Positions 8,580 through 18,026 of a stretch of 57,068 nucleotides of DNA are shown piece after piece (positions within the stretch are counted from its first letter, which is position 1; every line of letters starts with the position of its first letter). The translations under genes and the position numbers were made by a program. Location of the stretch: positions 1 to 57,068 of the forward strand of contig DEFJ01000026.1 in the NCBI GenBank assembly GCA_002350725.1, in the 5' to 3' direction. The notes under the pieces are model-generated. The model saw only the letters and a program-made list of their open reading frames with translations. It made no database searches and was not told the origin of the DNA. The DNA comes from Cyanobacteria bacterium UBA2855 (GTDB taxonomy: Bacteria; Cyanobacteriota; Vampirovibrionia; Gastranaerophilales; Gastranaerophilaceae).

Positions 8580-9704
8580 TTACTTTTTAAGCTCTTCAGC
8601 AATGGCACAAGCCGCTTCGTAAGATGAAACTTTATCTGAAAGTAAGTCCTTTACTCCCGAAAGTCCTTCAATTTGTTCTTGCCGAGCTATTTTATCGTAT
8701 AATAATTTCTCTATATTATATGTAATATTTGAAACACTAACATTATGCTCAAGAATTTCAGGTACAATAAATTTCCCGCTAATTATATTTGGCAAAGAAA
8801 CCATATTTATACATCTTACAAGCAGATATATCCAATAAAATATTATAGGTCCTCTATATGCAATAATCATTGGAGTTTGGTATAAAGCCGCTTCCAACGC
8901 AACAGTACCCGATGCCAAAATCAAAGCATCCGATACACTCAGTAAAGCCTGGTTTTCACCCTTTATAATTTTAAAATCCGTGCCTTTAATATATTTATCG
9001 TAAACATTATCTTCAAGATTTGGTGCATGTGAAATACAGAATTGTAAATCAGGATGTCTGTTTTGTAATTCTTTTGCCGATTTTATAAATATACCTGCCA
9101 AATTTTTCAACTCAAACGGGCGAGACCCCGGAAAAATTGAAACGAGTTTTCTGTTAGGGTCAAATCCGTGACGAGTTAAAAACTCTGTCCTATCTGCTTT
9201 ATTTGGTAGTTGTGAAACAAGGGGATGTCCGCAGTAGTGTGTTTGAATACCGTAACTCTCATACAAATCTTTTTCAAACGGGAAAATACACAGGACTTTA
9301 TCAATATTCTTTTTGATTGTGTTGATTCTCCATTTGCGGCTTGCCCAAACTTGCGGCGGAATATAATAAAAAACCTTTATACCTGCTTTATGGAGAAATT
9401 TTGATACGTTAAGGTTAAATGCACCATAATCAATCATCAGTACAAGGTCTGGTTTGAAGCTATTAACAATATAATCAACAACACGTCTGCCAAGCATTAT
9501 ATGATTGTATATTATTGAAAGAGAAACTCCCATTGCTCCCATTTTTTTCTGGTCTGAAAAAAGTTTTACTCCGGCATTTCTTAGATTTTCTCCGCCGATA
9601 CCCTCTATTTCAATATCTGCATACTGATTTTTTAATGCCTCAACAACTTTTCCGGCATGGATGTCTCCTGAATATTCACCTGTAATAATAAATATTTTTT
9701 TCAT
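8580..9704 (-). CDS. lpxB: Lipid-A-disaccharide synthase
   Basis: GT19 glycosyltransferase that joins UDP-2,3-diacylglucosamine and lipid X to form the lipid A disaccharide on the cytoplasmic face of the inner membrane. Typical features are the N-terminal ITGEYSGDIHAGKVV, the central YYIPPQVWASRKWRI, the PGSRPFELKNL loop and the sugar-nucleotide site LILASGTVALEAALYQTPMI. At 374 residues it is full length. It is the last gene of a minus-strand envelope operon and starts two bases after lpxI, the gene for the preceding pathway step. Confidence 0.95.
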   Translation of the reverse strand: MKKIFIITGEYSGDIHAGKVVEALKNQYADIEIEGIGGENLRNAGVKLFSDQKKMGAMGVSLSIIYNHIMLGRRVVDYIVNSFKPDLVLMIDYGAFNLNVSKFLHKAGIKVFYYIPPQVWASRKWRINTIKKNIDKVLCIFPFEKDLYESYGIQTHYCGHPLVSQLPNKADRTEFLTRHGFDPNRKLVSIFPGSRPFELKNLAGIFIKSAKELQNRHPDLQFCISHAPNLEDNVYDKYIKGTDFKIIKGENQALLSVSDALILASGTVALEAALYQTPMIIAYRGPIIFYWIYLLVRCINMVSLPNIISGKFIVPEILEHNVSVSNITYNIEKLLYDKIARQEQIEGLSGVKDLLSDKVSSYEAACAIAEELKK

Positions 9705-9706
9705 AT

Positions 9707-10522
9707 TTATACTGCCATAATTACTATATTGTGACTATCTGCGTATTTAATAACTTCTTCCTGATTAACTATGATTGTTTCGTTAGCTTCGACAGCAAGA
9801 AGATTAGCCTTATATCTTCTCATTGTTTTTAGGGTTCTCAATCCGACGGCAGGAATATCAAATCTCTTGTCTTGTTTAGGTTTAGATACTTTTACTACTA
9901 CGGCATCTTTTTTTGCCAATTTTGCTCCGCGTTTAATACAAACATCCGTTCCTTCAATCGCCTCAACTGCCATAGCCATTTTGTCTTTTATTACTACGGA
10001 TTGACCGACATCGATTTTTCCCATTTCCTTTGCAAGCCAAAATCCGTAATTTACATCCTCTATTTGTTCTTTTGTAGGTTTGTGTTTACCCAGAATGCCT
10101 GCAGGAATCATAAGATTTTTTATGAATATTGTTTGATCAAGAACATTTATTCCGTGTTTTTCAAATTCTTTTACGATAAGAAGCATGACCTCGTCATCAT
10201 TCAAACGTTTCATGTTTTTAATAATTTCAATTGCTCGTGAGTCGAATTTGTGAATTTGTAATAATACTCGCTTATGAACTTTGCCTAAAAACGTAGCTTG
10301 CTTAATTTCCTCATCTGTCAATATTTTTTCAATTCGATTAACTTCACCCGGATGGCAGCTGTATACTTTAGAACAATATTTTTTCAATTGATGTGCATTT
10401 TCTTTTGATAAAGAAATACAAATTACATCAAAACCGTTTTCTTTTGCATATTGAGCCATTTTTACCGGTAAATCTCCGTCTCCGGCTATTAATCCTTGTT
10501 TATGTTCCAATTCTATTGACAC
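9707..10522 (-). CDS. lpxI: UDP-2,3-diacylglucosamine pyrophosphatase LpxI
   Basis: Matches LpxI (DUF1009), the metal-dependent hydrolase that makes lipid X in bacteria lacking LpxH. The N-terminal GLIAGDGDLPVKMAQYAKEN and C-terminal DIPAVGLRTLKTM and EANETIIV segments are typical, and 271 residues is the expected size. The adjacent lpxB uses its product. Using LpxI rather than LpxH is known in alpha-proteobacteria, cyanobacteria-related and several other lineages. Confidence 0.92.
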   Translation of the reverse strand: MSIELEHKQGLIAGDGDLPVKMAQYAKENGFDVICISLSKENAHQLKKYCSKVYSCHPGEVNRIEKILTDEEIKQATFLGKVHKRVLLQIHKFDSRAIEIIKNMKRLNDDEVMLLIVKEFEKHGINVLDQTIFIKNLMIPAGILGKHKPTKEQIEDVNYGFWLAKEMGKIDVGQSVVIKDKMAMAVEAIEGTDVCIKRGAKLAKKDAVVVKVSKPKQDKRFDIPAVGLRTLKTMRRYKANLLAVEANETIIVNQEEVIKYADSHNIVIMAV

Positions 10523-10540
10523 TTTATCTTCCTCTTTTCC

Positions 10541-11179
10541 TTATAATTTTTGTCTTAATTTCAAAATTTCTTCTACTTGTTCATCTTTTAAAATTTTTGC
10601 TCCGCCAAGAATTTTTGTGTTTAATACAACTTGTGCATATGATTCTGCAAGCGTCAGTTTTAAAAAAGCATCTTTTATGGTTTTATCTCCAACTATAAAG
10701 CCGTGATTTGCCATCAATACAGCATTATATTCGTCAAAAAACTTCGATGTTTTTTCAACCAAATCATGTGATGAGGGTAAGCCATATTCTGCAAGCGGTA
10801 TTTGCCCAAAATAGAATACATTCTCTGCCATAATCGGTTCATCCAATGCAATTCCTGCTGAGGCAAAAGAACTCAAATAAGGACTGTGCATATGGATAAT
10901 GTAGTTTACATCAGGTCTTTTTTTATAAAATTCGCAATGTAATAACTTTTCACTTGATGGTTTTTTGTTTCCTTCAACAGTTTTACCTTGTAAATCAATT
11001 ATTGCAAAATCTTCTTCATCAAGATACCCGTTTGCAGAGCCGGAAGATGTTATTACTACTTTATCGCTATCATAGCGTGCAGAAATATTACCTGACACTC
11101 CGGGTGTAAGATTTTTTTGTTCTGCTAATCTTCCATATTCTATTATTTCTTTTTTTAATTCTGTTATTGTTTTATTCAT
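10541..11179 (-). CDS. Class II aldolase (FucA/adducin family)
   Basis: Zinc-dependent class II aldolase fold. It has the N-terminal GNISAR loop, PSSEKLLH with the catalytic-type Glu, the HMHSPY zinc pair and the third zinc His in MANHGFIVG. Closest by pattern are L-fuculose- or L-rhamnulose-1-phosphate aldolases, but methylthioribulose-phosphate dehydratase shares these motifs and the substrate cannot be fixed. Its ATG overlaps the LptD-like stop by one base (TAATG) and lpxI follows 18 bases on, so it is co-transcribed with LPS genes. That may indicate a deoxysugar role, which is inference. Confidence 0.8.
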   Translation of the reverse strand: MNKTITELKKEIIEYGRLAEQKNLTPGVSGNISARYDSDKVVITSSGSANGYLDEEDFAIIDLQGKTVEGNKKPSSEKLLHCEFYKKRPDVNYIIHMHSPYLSSFASAGIALDEPIMAENVFYFGQIPLAEYGLPSSHDLVEKTSKFFDEYNAVLMANHGFIVGDKTIKDAFLKLTLAESYAQVVLNTKILGGAKILKDEQVEEILKLRQKL

Positions 11180-13503
11180 TATAGTTGTTCTCTGTCAGGA
11201 TCTTCTATTTCTATAACTTGAGCATGTGTTCTTACGATTTTTTGCTTTTTGCCATCGTTAAAGACAACCGGTTCAACTTTTTCGGAATTATCTTTTGCTA
11301 ACTTATCAGGATTTTTGATAACCATTTTTTTATAGTCAACCTGAGTACCTTTTAAATCTAAAGCTGTTGAGAACAAAAGGTAACTTCTTTCTCTAATAAA
11401 ATCATAACCTAATGTTAATTTTAAATCGTCAGGTCCGATTGAAAAGAAAAAGCCGTTTTCTTGGAAAGTTTTTCCGTTAGGTGTATCATTTGATAAAGCT
11501 GCAGAAGCAAGCCAATTCACTGTCAAATATTTATTTAATCTTAAGCCTTCTCTTATTGTTACTGTAGATTTTCCGTATCTGTAAATATCAAATTTCTTAA
11601 CCGGAGTTTTGTCATCGTAGCCGGATAACAGATACCCTATATCTTGTACCCAACGTTTATATTGTGTGTGCAAGAACGGTCCTGTTCTACCGATAAACTG
11701 TGTACCGCCGGTTCCATATACTGCAGCACTACCTTGCAAAATCCAATTTAAACCTATATTGAAATTTTTTTCTTTATTTCTGTACGAAAATAAATTTTGT
11801 GATAGCTCTGCCATATACTTAAATCTGGTTGTACCCATTGTACTTCCGCCTAAATTTTCTCCATGTCTGTTGTAATTAGCATCTTGAACATAACCTGCAG
11901 AAAAACGATGTCTGTATCTTGCATTTCTTCCAAGTCCCAGAGTATTAGGAACCAATACAGAATCGTGATATACGGCTTCTACTCTATATTTTGCCATCCC
12001 GCTGCCTAAGAACCAATCATCAAGATATGAATTTACACCATATTGAAGATATAGTCTGTCATCTAAATTCTGTCTTCCTCTTAAAATAAAGGTCTTGTTT
12101 GACGTTCCGTAATATGCTTCGGTATAATTTGTTCCGCTGCGATATTTTAATGCTGCACCAATACCCCATTTTTTCTTATAATTTACAAACGGGATAAATT
12201 TCATACTTGCGCCTGTAGGAACATCAAATACAAATCCCGGACCAAAGAACATACCCAAACGCGGGATAGTACCAAATTCAGGGTAATTTGCTTCAAAGTA
12301 TTCCTGACCTTTATTGGTATGAGCGGTAAAAGAACCCCAACGTCCCAAATATTTGTTTTTGAAAAATATATCAGCATCTTTTACTGTGATGACGTCGTGG
12401 CGTTTTTTTGCTGTAACGTATACTTCTTTTGCTTTGACTTTTATTTCTAAACCATCTTTAGAAATGCTTGAATAGTCTTGTATTTCTTCTCCGGATAGTC
12501 TGTCTCCAATCATACCTGTACGTAGTGCCAAAATATAATGTTGTTCCCCTTTTAATGAGCCATCAGTAAGTATTAAAGAATCTTCTGACGCAACAACATC
12601 TTTTGCGTTGATTTGCATATTCATTTTTTCGGCTCTCATATTTGTAACGATTGAAGATTCGTCATTCATGTTAATCATGACGTAATCTCCGAATATTGAA
12701 GAACCGTCTTTAATTATTTCAACATTACCAAAAGCCTTTATGATATTACTTTCAGTATTATATGTAAGTTTATCTGCTTTAATGGTAACATTTTGAGGCG
12801 GAAACGTCATAATCGGATGTCCGATTGCAACAAGATCAGAGGTTTCATCATCATAATCCAATTTATCACAATCAAGAATCATATCTTTCTCGGCAACTAC
12901 TTCTCTTACTCCGCCGGATAAAGGTTTTTCCCCGTTTAAAATTTCCTCTTCTTTTTTAGCCTCGGTTTTTTCTTTGATTTCATCATCTTTTTTATTTTTC
13001 TTTTTGAATTTGAAGGCATTTTTTATTTTGCTGCCAAGAGAGTCTTTTGTTATTTCTTTACCGTCTTTGTCTTGGTAGACTCTATGCATTGTACGGTTAG
13101 AAAGCTCTTCAATATCTTCTTCTGTAATTGTTTCCGGAAGAGTTTCTTGTTTTAATATTTCTTTTAGAGCTTCATTTCGTTTTAACATTTCGTCGTGCTC
13201 TTTAATTCGGTGTCGATTTTGCAGTTTAATACGGCAACGTTTGAAAAACGGCATTGCTTTTAATTCTTTACCATCTACAGAATTACTGCCGGTAAATATT
13301 GAAGAATAATCAGGAGTATCTTCAATTATTTCGCTATTCAAATTGCTTGACGGTACTGCTCCTGTCTCAAAAAATTCACTTTGAGCTCGTTCTAATGATG
13401 TTTCGTCATCATAAAAACTTCGCTCATGGATTATTTGAGAGTATGCTTGAGTTCCTACTAACAATATAGATATTAATGATATTAAAGCTAATTTTCTCTT
13501 CAC
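11179..13503 (-). CDS. lptD: LptD-like outer-membrane LPS-assembly protein (OstA)
   Basis: This 774-aa protein begins with a signal peptide (KRKLALISLISILLVGTQAYS). Residues about 30-200 are charged and coil-like. A LptA/OstA-type beta-jellyroll segment follows (about 205-330, repeats such as DKLTYNTESNIIKAFGNVEI). The rest is long, Tyr/Gly-rich beta-barrel-type sequence. In the family this protein inserts LPS into the outer leaflet. Lpx genes in the same operon support the call. The charged insert before the jellyroll and divergence in the barrel make exact orthology uncertain. The start is GTG after GAGGAA. Confidence 0.75.
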   Translation of the reverse strand: MKRKLALISLISILLVGTQAYSQIIHERSFYDDETSLERAQSEFFETGAVPSSNLNSEIIEDTPDYSSIFTGSNSVDGKELKAMPFFKRCRIKLQNRHRIKEHDEMLKRNEALKEILKQETLPETITEEDIEELSNRTMHRVYQDKDGKEITKDSLGSKIKNAFKFKKKNKKDDEIKEKTEAKKEEEILNGEKPLSGGVREVVAEKDMILDCDKLDYDDETSDLVAIGHPIMTFPPQNVTIKADKLTYNTESNIIKAFGNVEIIKDGSSIFGDYVMINMNDESSIVTNMRAEKMNMQINAKDVVASEDSLILTDGSLKGEQHYILALRTGMIGDRLSGEEIQDYSSISKDGLEIKVKAKEVYVTAKKRHDVITVKDADIFFKNKYLGRWGSFTAHTNKGQEYFEANYPEFGTIPRLGMFFGPGFVFDVPTGASMKFIPFVNYKKKWGIGAALKYRSGTNYTEAYYGTSNKTFILRGRQNLDDRLYLQYGVNSYLDDWFLGSGMAKYRVEAVYHDSVLVPNTLGLGRNARYRHRFSAGYVQDANYNRHGENLGGSTMGTTRFKYMAELSQNLFSYRNKEKNFNIGLNWILQGSAAVYGTGGTQFIGRTGPFLHTQYKRWVQDIGYLLSGYDDKTPVKKFDIYRYGKSTVTIREGLRLNKYLTVNWLASAALSNDTPNGKTFQENGFFFSIGPDDLKLTLGYDFIRERSYLLFSTALDLKGTQVDYKKMVIKNPDKLAKDNSEKVEPVVFNDGKKQKIVRTHAQVIEIEDPDREQL

Positions 13504-13517
13504 AATTATTCCTCTAA

Positions 13518-14672
13518 TTAAATGTAATTCATTGGATTATTGGGCTTTCCGTTAATTCTGACTTCAAAGTGGCAATGTGGTCCGGTACTGTATCCGGTAG
13601 TTCCTTCAAGTCCGATAACTTGACCTTTAGAAACATTTTGACCATTATTGACTTTAATTGATGACATATGAGCATACAGTGTTGTTGTAGGACGACCGCC
13701 AATCAAGCCGTGGTCTATAATAACAACTTTACCGTATCCGCCATACCAACCGGTATATATTACTTTACCGGAATTAGATGCCTTTATGCTACCGTAGTTA
13801 GGTCCACCTATATCAACTCCCGAGTGAAACGAACGGCTTTTAAATATAGGATGAATTCTCGTTCCAAAAGGTGAAGTAATAGGTCCGCCTATCGGTTTCA
13901 TAAAGCCTGTTTTTGATGCAACAACAGTTGAATTTCTGTATGCACTAAGCATGGATTGCAGACTTGCAGATTGCCTTTCAAGTTCTCTTTCTGAACGCTC
14001 ATAGGCAATTCTGTTTGTTTTAAGTTTATTTATCATGCTCTGATTTTGATTAATTTCCTGTTGAATAGAACGTTTTTGGAAATTAATTTGATTAATTGAA
14101 TTTGCTAAATAACGCTTTTGCGCTTCAATATCGCTTTTCAATTTTGCTAATTTTGCGGCTCTTTCTTTAAGCGCAATCATTTGTTTATAATCATTTCTTA
14201 TAATTACTCGTTCAAAGTATATTGCATCAAGCATTGCGTTAAGGTCTTTTGCCTTAAATAACAAGTCGAACATTCCGATACGTTGAATTTTGTATACGTG
14301 TTTTATCCGAGCTTTTATATGATAATTAGTGTTATTATAATCAGATGAAGCTTTTGTATATTTTTTCTCCATATCATCCAATTTGTTACTCATATGAGAA
14401 TATTGGGTTTCTGAATTAGCCAGATTGGTTCGTGCGGTTTCAAGTCTTTGTTGGTTTCTTACAAGCTTACTTTTTTCCTGTTGTTCACGCAGTTTAAGAG
14501 TTTTAATTTTTTCTCTTGTATTTTTCATTTGATTTTGGTTATGCTGAAGTTTTTGTCTGATTGAAAATTTATTTTGAGATGCAGCAGAAACTTCCGGCGA
14601 AATTATCATTATCATTGTTATCGCCGCAATAAAGATTACACATATTTGCCTAATCAAATGTTTTATGTTCAC
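13518..14672 (-). CDS. Exported coiled-coil M23 peptidase (EnvC/NlpD-like)
   Basis: A signal peptide (to about residue 31) is followed by a long coiled coil (about 35-245, repeated Gln/Asn/Lys-rich heptads) and a C-terminal M23 domain (about 265-384). Zinc motifs are FHSGVDIGG (H-x3-D) and GPHCHFEVRING (H-x-H), both intact. The coiled-coil plus M23 layout is that of EnvC-type activators and cell-separation hydrolases, but EnvC itself lacks zinc ligands and this protein keeps them, so it may be an active endopeptidase. The GTG start follows AAGGA, which overlaps the stop of the 34-aa ORF upstream, implying coupled translation. Confidence 0.85.
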   Translation of the reverse strand: MNIKHLIRQICVIFIAAITMIMIISPEVSAASQNKFSIRQKLQHNQNQMKNTREKIKTLKLREQQEKSKLVRNQQRLETARTNLANSETQYSHMSNKLDDMEKKYTKASSDYNNTNYHIKARIKHVYKIQRIGMFDLLFKAKDLNAMLDAIYFERVIIRNDYKQMIALKERAAKLAKLKSDIEAQKRYLANSINQINFQKRSIQQEINQNQSMINKLKTNRIAYERSERELERQSASLQSMLSAYRNSTVVASKTGFMKPIGGPITSPFGTRIHPIFKSRSFHSGVDIGGPNYGSIKASNSGKVIYTGWYGGYGKVVIIDHGLIGGRPTTTLYAHMSSIKVNNGQNVSKGQVIGLEGTTGYSTGPHCHFEVRINGKPNNPMNYI

Positions 14673-14681
14673 GCTCTGTCC

Positions 14682-14786
14682 TTATTTTAAAACAAGAGGC
14701 AGCAACATCAAACCAACCGTCCACGCGACAAATGTGACTCCAATTATTGCAATTATAGCTTTTTGATGTTTTCTAAAAAATTCCAT
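14682..14786 (-). CDS. 34-aa single-span membrane peptide
   Basis: The peptide starts MEFFRKHQKAII and continues into a hydrophobic span ending LMLLPLVLK. The ATG is preceded by AAGGGG with good spacing. The stop lies nine bases before the GTG of the M23 gene, and that gene's ribosome site overlaps this stop. It has a basic N-terminus and one transmembrane helix with no tail. It looks like a real membrane microprotein at the head of the envelope operon. The function is unknown. Confidence 0.6.
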   Translation of the reverse strand: MEFFRKHQKAIIAIIGVTFVAWTVGLMLLPLVLK

Positions 14787-14860
14787 ATTTTCCCCTTGTG
14801 TTTACTACTCAAAATTGTACTACAAAAACAGTTCAAAGTACAATTTGTTTACAATTAAAT

Positions 14861-14889
14861 TTGCAAAATAGCAAAATATAATGTAATAT
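14861..14889 (+). promoter_or_regulatory. Promoter of the ATPase-TPR gene, likely leaderless
   Basis: TTGCAA (14861-14866), 17-base spacer, TAATAT (14884-14889), then six bases to the ATG at 14896. No Shine-Dalgarno sequence is present. Confidence 0.5.
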
Positions 14890-14895
14890 AGCTTT

Positions 14896-17367
14896 ATGAG
14901 TATTCGGTTTATTGACGAGAGCTTTGATAAAAAGAACCTTACTGCCGATGAATTAAGCGGTATGAATAAGTTTTTACTCGAAAACAATAAAAAACAACTG
15001 GAAACGATTTATAATTTTTATGGGAGTTGTACGCAGTTACTGCTTGTAAACGGTTTTTTAGGTACCGGTAAAACTCAGATAATACATCATTCCCTAAAAT
15101 TCCTTAATTCCGAGGCTATAGTTCTTGAGTATAATTGTTTTGAAACGACTATACTTGATGACATACTTTTAGCATTATATGAAGAGTTCAGAGAATTAAC
15201 TGCAAAAGGTTTAATTTTTGAACCCAAAATTAAAACAGAAAATTTTGCCCAAAAAATATCATCATATTTTAATTCGATATCAAAGCCGATTGTGTTGATA
15301 ATAAATTCGTTGGAAAGTATATTAAAGCCTAACAAGCAGGATGTTGTTGATTTTTTGTTGCACATAATGCAATTTCAAAATACAAAAGTAATTGTTGTAT
15401 CAAGAAAGCCTGATTATGAAAGTTTTACTGAAAAAATAAAATTTGAGAGAGTAACAATACTGGCTTTAGAAAAAAGTATTTTTGAAAAATATCTTCGTTC
15501 AGAGGGTATAAAGCTTATAGGACCTGTTTCCGATGAATTGTATAAACACACTCGAGGGTATTTTTTGTATACGCAGCTTACAACAAAAGTTATAAATGCA
15601 CATAAGCTTTCTTTGATTGACTTTTTGGAAGGATATACGAAAAGCTTTTTGTCTTATAACGATTTTATCTTAAGAGAAGCTCTTGCATTCGTTGATCCTT
15701 CAAGCGGGCATTTGTTCAGGTTGCTTACCGTTATAAGACATCCGATAAGTGTAAAATTGCTTGAAACAATTAACATGTATGATGAGGAGAAAATCCAATT
15801 TTTTGTCGATAATCTTTTAATATGCAGAGATAAAAACAGCATTTACTTACAGGATTATTACAAAGAAATTTCGCTAAACTCCATACCGGAAAATGTTCTT
15901 ATTAAATTGCATAAATCTTGTGTAGAATTATATACAATGCAATTGCCGCTAAAACCTTTTGAAAGGGATATTTTAGTATCCCGTCAAACAATGAGGAGTG
16001 AAATTGAATATCACACAATGTTTTTACCAAAGCATCCTCAATTAATGAAAAAAATTGAGAGTGCTGCTATTGAAGCTATTGAATACGCTGCAAATTCCTC
16101 TGATTACGACTCTATTCCTAAGACAGAAGAAATTCCTATGCAGCCGGATGTAGAAATAATCAGAGCGGATGAAGAAAATCCTCAGGTCAGCAAAGAAGAA
16201 AAAATTAAAAAGATTTCGTTCATATTTGATAATGAGGATGAGGAAAAACAAATCATGGACGGAATTGCCAATTCCATAAATGAATATATTGATTACTCAA
16301 ATAAGATTTTAAATCAATATGAAGGGCAGTTGCCTTTTATGGAGTTGATGAATGCGGCAAATAAAGAAGAAGCAAATTTTAATTATAAAAAAGCGATTGC
16401 ATATTACCAACAAGCATTGACTCTAAAAGATGATGATAATTTTCCAAATATGGTTTCAAGAATATATTCAAAATGTGCTCAGTGTTATGAAAATCTTTCA
16501 GATTGGTTCAATGCGGTTAAATATTACAATATTGCATTACAGTATTATTCTGAAGCAGGAGATATTGAGAAAATAAATTCTATAAAAATGGCATTGGCGC
16601 ACGTGTTTTATAACACTTATAAACACGATAAGGCGGAATTGTTGGTAAAAGATGTTTTGAATGAAACCGAATCTATACCGAATGAAATAAAAATTAAAGC
16701 TCATATGCTTATGGCAGCTTTAAAACAAGATGATATAAATACTCAATACAAAAATTATAAAGCTGCTTATGAACTTATCGAAACAGGTACAAGCAGAAAA
16801 ATTCTTGCCGAATTGTATTTTAAATTTGCAACAGTTTGTGATGATGCTGATGAAACCGAAACCGCAATCAAATTATATCAACGCTGTATGGATATAAATA
16901 ATGAAAATCCTTACAGAGCATCTTCAATGTCAAATCTTGCGACGATATTTGATGATACCGGTGCAAGTGATTTGGCGGCAAAATACTATAATGAAAGCTT
17001 GAATATTGATATACTAAATAAAAACTATGCAGGTATTTATGAAAGCTCATTAAAACTTGCAAAAATATATAAGCGAAAAGATGCAGAGCTTGCTCATGAT
17101 TATTACAGAAAAGCGAGTAATGCCGCAAAAGAGTTAAATGAGCCTTATTATATGATGAATGTAAATATTGAATACGGCGATTTTTGTGTGGATAAAAAAG
17201 ATTTTAAAAAAGCTTTAAGGTCGTATATTATAGCGATGTCAAGAACAAAGAACGCAACACTAATTGAATATAAGCCTCAAATTGAACAACGTTTAAGAGA
17301 TTTAAAGATACGTCTTGGGGAAGAAGAATTTAAAAAATTAGAAAAAGAGATTGTAAAAAATGGATAA
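14896..17367 (+). CDS. AAA-type ATPase with TPR repeats (823 aa)
   Basis: The N-terminal part (about 20-330) is a P-loop NTPase of the STAND/AAA_16 kind. The Walker A is NGFLGTGKTQIIHH and a hydrophobic strand PIVLIINSLES probably carries Walker B. Residues about 480-800 form a series of TPR-like helical repeats (for example FNYKKAIAYYQQALTLKD and NAVKYYNIALQYYSE). Known proteins of this plan are signal-responsive scaffolds or transcription regulators; no DNA-binding or effector domain is evident here. The gene overlaps rsmG by eight bases, so both are made from one message. The role is not known. Confidence 0.75.
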   Translation: MSIRFIDESFDKKNLTADELSGMNKFLLENNKKQLETIYNFYGSCTQLLLVNGFLGTGKTQIIHHSLKFLNSEAIVLEYNCFETTILDDILLALYEEFRELTAKGLIFEPKIKTENFAQKISSYFNSISKPIVLIINSLESILKPNKQDVVDFLLHIMQFQNTKVIVVSRKPDYESFTEKIKFERVTILALEKSIFEKYLRSEGIKLIGPVSDELYKHTRGYFLYTQLTTKVINAHKLSLIDFLEGYTKSFLSYNDFILREALAFVDPSSGHLFRLLTVIRHPISVKLLETINMYDEEKIQFFVDNLLICRDKNSIYLQDYYKEISLNSIPENVLIKLHKSCVELYTMQLPLKPFERDILVSRQTMRSEIEYHTMFLPKHPQLMKKIESAAIEAIEYAANSSDYDSIPKTEEIPMQPDVEIIRADEENPQVSKEEKIKKISFIFDNEDEEKQIMDGIANSINEYIDYSNKILNQYEGQLPFMELMNAANKEEANFNYKKAIAYYQQALTLKDDDNFPNMVSRIYSKCAQCYENLSDWFNAVKYYNIALQYYSEAGDIEKINSIKMALAHVFYNTYKHDKAELLVKDVLNETESIPNEIKIKAHMLMAALKQDDINTQYKNYKAAYELIETGTSRKILAELYFKFATVCDDADETETAIKLYQRCMDINNENPYRASSMSNLATIFDDTGASDLAAKYYNESLNIDILNKNYAGIYESSLKLAKIYKRKDAELAHDYYRKASNAAKELNEPYYMMNVNIEYGDFCVDKKDFKKALRSYIIAMSRTKNATLIEYKPQIEQRLRDLKIRLGEEEFKKLEKEIVKNG

Positions 17368-17965
17368 ACAGAAATTTGAAAAATATGCTCAAATATTTTT
17401 GGAGCAAAATTCTAAGCTAAATTTGATTTCCAAAAATGACGAAAAGTTTTTATGGGAAAAACATATTATTGACAGTTTATCCTTTGAAAATTTTGTTGCC
17501 GAATATAAACTTGATATTTCGGGTAAAACACTATTAGATATAGGTTCGGGTGGCGGTTTTCCGGCTGTTCCTATTGCAATAAACTATCCTAACACGGATA
17601 TAACGGCACTCGATAGTATAAGAAAAAAAATCAATGCAATTGAGGAAATTAAATCCGAATTAAACTTGTCAAATTTGCATACAATATGTGAGCGTGCAGA
17701 AAATATAAAAAATAAAAAATATGATTTTATAACATCAAGGGCGGTCGCCTCATTAAAGGTTCTTATTCCTTATGCAATGCCTTTGTTAGAAAATAACGGT
17801 TACTTTGTTGTTTATAAATCGCTTAAAGCAAAGGAAGAAATTTCCGATGCGCAAAATGTTATCAAAAAATATAATGCAAAAATTTTAAATATTATTGAAT
17901 ATGATTTACCGCTTACGGAAAACTATACAAGAAATCTTGTTGTTATTGTTCACGATAAAAAGTAA
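17360..17965 (+). CDS. rsmG: 16S rRNA (guanine527-N7)-methyltransferase
   Basis: SAM-dependent methyltransferase acting on G527 of 16S rRNA. The SAM-binding motif LLDIGSGGGFPAVPIAI, the preceding WEKHIIDSL segment and the TSRAVASLKVLI motif are characteristic of RsmG/GidB. Length (201 aa) is typical. It begins inside the last codons of the ATPase-TPR gene, an unusual partner; in many genomes rsmG sits near parAB or mnmG. Confidence 0.93.
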   Translation: MDKQKFEKYAQIFLEQNSKLNLISKNDEKFLWEKHIIDSLSFENFVAEYKLDISGKTLLDIGSGGGFPAVPIAINYPNTDITALDSIRKKINAIEEIKSELNLSNLHTICERAENIKNKKYDFITSRAVASLKVLIPYAMPLLENNGYFVVYKSLKAKEEISDAQNVIKKYNAKILNIIEYDLPLTENYTRNLVVIVHDKK

Positions 17966-18026
17966 TAAAAATTTGTTTATAATTTTTGTGATATGATTCA
18001 AAAAGACAGATAAAGATTGGAGTTAT

